Assembly (NCBI GenBank): GCA_022340315.1
Contig: JAJDOD010000077.1
Location: forward strand, 1-53,126
Length of the DNA: 53,126 nucleotides
Direction: 5' to 3'
From: Silicimonas sp.
Lineage (GTDB): Bacteria > Pseudomonadota > Alphaproteobacteria > Rhodobacterales > Rhodobacteraceae
A program made the position numbers and the translations under genes. Positions 50,638 through 53,126 of the stretch are shown one piece after another (the stretch's first letter is position 1; every line of letters begins with the position of its first letter). Under the pieces are notes generated by a model. That model was given only the letters and a program-made list of their open reading frames with translations, was not told where the DNA came from and made no database searches.

Positions 50638-51165
50638 ATGCGACGCGCTATTTTTGTTCTGGGAGCCATTCTGTCGCTCTCCGCTTGTGGAGGAGGGGAC
50701 AAGGAGCCGAATCTCCTGAACATCTCGCAACCCCGCTCCGAGGGGCCGGACGAGTTCTCTGTGCTTCCGACCAAGCCGCTCGAAATGCCCGAAAACTTCG
50801 CGGCATTGCCAAACCCGACCCCGGGCGGCAGCAACCGGACCGACCCGACACCCGAGGCGGACGTCGCCCAGGCGCTTGGCGGCAACACGGCTGTCCTGTC
50901 GCGGCGTTCGGGGGACGGCGCGCTTGTGGCCTATGCCGGACGCTATGGCGTCGATCCACGAATTCGGCCTTCGCTCGCGGCGGCGGATCTCGAGTTCCGG
51001 CGACAAAACGACGGACGGCTTCTTGAACGGCTCTTTAACGTCAATGTCTACTTCCGAGCCTACGAAACCATGTCGCTGGACCAGCACCGCGAGTTGAGAC
51101 GCCTCCGCCGGGCGGGCATCCGCACTTCCGCCGCTCCGCCAGACCCCGCTCTCGAAGAGCAATAA
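50638..51165 (+). CDS. DUF3035 lipoprotein
   Basis: A 175-residue protein with a lipoprotein signal ending LSLSACGG (lipobox LSAC, Cys17). A Pro-rich NPTPGGSNRTDPTPEAD stretch and the DUF3035 core ALGGNTAVLSRRSGDGALVAY follow. DVDPRIRPSLAAADLEFRR-like sequence continues it. Members are envelope lipoproteins of Rhodobacterales with no known function. It is the natural client of the adjacent LspA. Confidence 0.87.
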   Translation: MRRAIFVLGAILSLSACGGGDKEPNLLNISQPRSEGPDEFSVLPTKPLEMPENFAALPNPTPGGSNRTDPTPEADVAQALGGNTAVLSRRSGDGALVAYAGRYGVDPRIRPSLAAADLEFRRQNDGRLLERLFNVNVYFRAYETMSLDQHRELRRLRRAGIRTSAAPPDPALEEQ

Positions 51166-51244
51166 GTCACATCCCCGCGAGGAGCGTCTTGAACCTGTTC
51201 TTCTCTGCGCCAATTTGTGAACGAACCGGATGAAAGGAGCCTCC

Positions 51245-52582
51245 ATGCTTCGTCTTGCAGCGGCCTGCATGGCCGTTTTCGCAGCCGTTCCTCATGCCGT
51301 TCACGCCTCAGGCGTCACCAGTTTCGAGCTGGATAACGGAATGCAGGTTGTCGTCGTCGAGAACCATCGCGCGCCCGTGGTCATGCACATGGTCTGGTAC
51401 AAGGTCGGCGCCGCCGATGAACCGCCCGGCCAATCGGGCATCGCGCATTTTCTCGAGCACCTCATGTTCAAGGCGACCGACGAACTTGCGGCAGGCGAGT
51501 TGTCCACAACCGTGAACCGCAATGGCGGCAGCGACAATGCTTTCACAGCCGCCGACTACACGGGGTATTTCCAACGGATTGCGTCGGATCGGCTCGAACT
51601 GGTCATGTCGATGGAGGCAAGCCGCATGGACGGACTGCGGCTGGTGCCCGAGGATATCGGCACCGAGCGCGACGTCGTGATCGAGGAACGCAACCAGCGG
51701 ATCGAGAACGAACCCGGCGCGCTCTTCAACGAGCAGATGCGCGCGGCGCAGTACCTGAACCACCCTTATGCCATCCCGATCATCGGCTGGCGGCACGAGG
51801 CGCATTCCCTGACGCTCGAAGATGCCAACGCGTTCTACAAGGCCCATTATGGCCCGAACAACGCCATTCTTGTCGTCGCTGGCGACACGGACCCCGACGA
51901 GGTCCGGGCGCTGGCCGAGAAACACTACGGAGTCATCCCGCCGAACCCCGCCATCGCACCACGCGACCGTGTCGAGGAACCACCGCAGCTTGCCGAACGC
52001 CGGCTCGACTACTCCGATCCGCGTATCGGAAACGACTACGTGATCCGCACCTACCTGGCGCCCGAGCGCGATCCCGGTGCGCAGCAGGAAGCCGCGGCGC
52101 TGACGCTTCTGGCCGAAGTGCTTGGCGGGTCGTCGACCACATCCGTTCTGGCCCGGAAGCTGCAATTCGAGAAACAGGCCTCGGTCTACTCCTCTGCCTG
52201 GTACTCGGGGCAGTCATTGGACGACACGACTTTCGGTCTCATCAACGTACCCGTACCCGGCACGTCGCTGGATGATGCGGAAGCAGCACTTGACCAGGCG
52301 ATAGGCGAATTTATCGAGGAAGGCGTCGATTCAGAGGAACTCGCACGGATCAAGACACAGATCAGGGCCTCGGAAATCTATGCACTGGATGACATTCAGG
52401 GCCTCGCCAACCGCTACGGCGCTGGTCTGACCTCCGGTTTGACGATCGAGGATATCGAATCTTGGTCCGATATCCTTCAGGCGGTCACGGAAGACGACAT
52501 CATCGCGGCCGCGCAAAAGATATTCGACCGCAGGAAGGCCGTCACCGGCTTTGTCCGCAAATCCGAGGAGGTGACGCAATGA
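51245..52582 (+). CDS. M16-family zinc peptidase, catalytic partner
   Basis: A 445-residue insulinase-like peptidase with a signal peptide (~1-21). The inverted zinc motif is H68-FLE71-H72 and the third ligand Glu lies in the RDVVIEERNQR segment. A second M16_C domain follows with LLAEVLGGSSTTSVLARKL. It acts in the periplasm on unknown peptides. The ATG at 51245 has AAAGGAG upstream; an earlier in-frame ATG at 51230 is less likely. It ends in ATGA overlapping the next M16 gene. Confidence 0.94.
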   Translation: MLRLAAACMAVFAAVPHAVHASGVTSFELDNGMQVVVVENHRAPVVMHMVWYKVGAADEPPGQSGIAHFLEHLMFKATDELAAGELSTTVNRNGGSDNAFTAADYTGYFQRIASDRLELVMSMEASRMDGLRLVPEDIGTERDVVIEERNQRIENEPGALFNEQMRAAQYLNHPYAIPIIGWRHEAHSLTLEDANAFYKAHYGPNNAILVVAGDTDPDEVRALAEKHYGVIPPNPAIAPRDRVEEPPQLAERRLDYSDPRIGNDYVIRTYLAPERDPGAQQEAAALTLLAEVLGGSSTTSVLARKLQFEKQASVYSSAWYSGQSLDDTTFGLINVPVPGTSLDDAEAALDQAIGEFIEEGVDSEELARIKTQIRASEIYALDDIQGLANRYGAGLTSGLTIEDIESWSDILQAVTEDDIIAAAQKIFDRRKAVTGFVRKSEEVTQ

Positions 52583-53126
52583 TCCACCTCGTTCTTTCGC
52601 TCGTGTTCGTCCTTGGCCTATCCGCTCCGCTTCGGGCTGCGGTCGAGATCCAGGAAGTGACTTCGCCCGGAGGTATCACCGCCTGGCTGGTCGAGGAACA
52701 CGCGGTGCCTTTCACCGCGCTCGAGATCCGCTTTCGCGGCGGCGGTTCGCTCGACAGGCCTGGCAAACGCGGGGCGATCAGCCTGATGAGCGCGACCATC
52801 GAGGAAGGTGCGGGCGAGTTGGACGCACAGGGTTTCGCGGCGGCACGCGACGCGCTTGCGGCCTCGTTCCGGTTCGATGCCTCGCGCGATGCGTTTTCGG
52901 TCTCGGCGCGTTTCCTGACCGAAAACCGTGACGAGGCGATGGCGCTTCTCCGTTCGGCACTGGTCGAACCGCGTTTCGATCAGTCGGCTGTCGACCGCGT
53001 GCGCGAACAGATCCTGTCGAACCTGCGCAGCGACCAGAACGATCCCAACACCATCGCGGGAAACAGGCTGAACGCACTTGCCTATGGCAATCACCCCTAT
53101 GCAACCAGCATGGATGGCACCATCGA
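52579..53126 (+). CDS. M16-family peptidase, non-catalytic partner (partial)
   Basis: The first 182 residues of a second M16 protein, running off the window end. It has a signal peptide (residues ~1-20, LVFVLGLSAPLRA). The HxxEH zinc motif is replaced around GAISLMSATIEEGAGE, so it is the inactive half of a heterodimer like the paired M16 proteins of other proteobacteria. RFLTENRDEAMALLRSALVEPRFD is typical. Its ATG overlaps the upstream stop, implying equimolar translation. Confidence 0.92.
   Translation, partial: MIHLVLSLVFVLGLSAPLRAAVEIQEVTSPGGITAWLVEEHAVPFTALEIRFRGGGSLDRPGKRGAISLMSATIEEGAGELDAQGFAAARDALAASFRFDASRDAFSVSARFLTENRDEAMALLRSALVEPRFDQSAVDRVREQILSNLRSDQNDPNTIAGNRLNALAYGNHPYATSMDGTI

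Noticed and set aside
1-53126. CRISPR arrays, tRNA or rRNA genes, insertion sequences, prophage or toxin-antitoxin genes
   Set aside because: I saw no spaced repeat array, cloverleaf-like sequence, transposase or integrase motif in reading the window. This was by eye, so short RNA genes could be missed.

Overview
The window is high-GC, gene-dense DNA whose gene content and order point to an alphaproteobacterium of the order Rhodobacterales, probably a Roseobacter-type member. The markers are DUF4170-waaA-lpxK, DUF3305/DUF3306 beside a Tat-exported formate dehydrogenase, an ECF11-type rpoE-chrR pair with its divergent five-gene operon, zur-znuABC, DUF1674, and rsmB-heparinase-purH-lspA-DUF3035-M16-M16. 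I see no rRNA, tRNA, CRISPR array, transposase, phage gene or replication origin. It reads as chromosomal core with metabolic islands.

Layout. 1-6060 is housekeeping: an edge-cut alkane hydroxylase-like gene, mutY, a DUF721/DciA protein and a DsbA-like oxidoreductase, then the minus-strand lipid A/Kdo group (DUF4170, a divergent Kdo transferase, lpxK) and a metallophosphatase. 6224-17880 is a periplasmic formate dehydrogenase island. It holds a large multi-cluster iron-sulfur protein, DUF3305, DUF3306, a TorD-like chaperone, a 61-residue Tat protein, and the alpha, beta and gamma subunits. A TPR protein sits between beta and gamma, and a WD40-cytochrome c fusion plus two tiny membrane proteins follow gamma. 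17942-21281 is a three-gene polyamine (gamma-glutamyl) catabolism cluster.

21383-27427 is the oxidative/photo-oxidative stress block. rpoE-chrR faces a five-gene, mostly translationally coupled operon (FAD enzyme, DUF1365, MFS, DUF3833, SDR). The shared intergenic region carries two divergent promoters, each TGATCC-N16-CGTA. 27477-31735 has two LysR genes, each divergent from a small protein (one clear DUF1127, one DUF1127-like), flanking an ATP-dependent DNA ligase. 31790-34163 encodes a PepF-type peptidase and a peroxiredoxin-like protein. 34165-37655 is the zinc uptake locus: znuA diverges from zur-znuC-znuB and a coupled unknown secreted protein, with a Zur-box palindrome between.

37776-45199 is an AraC regulator followed by a peptide-type ABC importer: Tat-exported binding protein, two permeases and a fused double ATPase. 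45213-53126 is core: a DUF1674 small protein, rsmB, a heparinase II/III-family protein, purH, lspA, a DUF3035 lipoprotein and a pair of M16 peptidase genes, the second cut by the window edge.

Systems most worth attention are the formate dehydrogenase island with its TPR and WD40-cytochrome c additions, the twin ECF promoters, the Kdo-transferase homologue lacking its expected catalytic motifs, the twin LysR/small-protein modules, and two related palindromic intergenic elements. Family assignments come from reading motifs and gene order; no database search was run.
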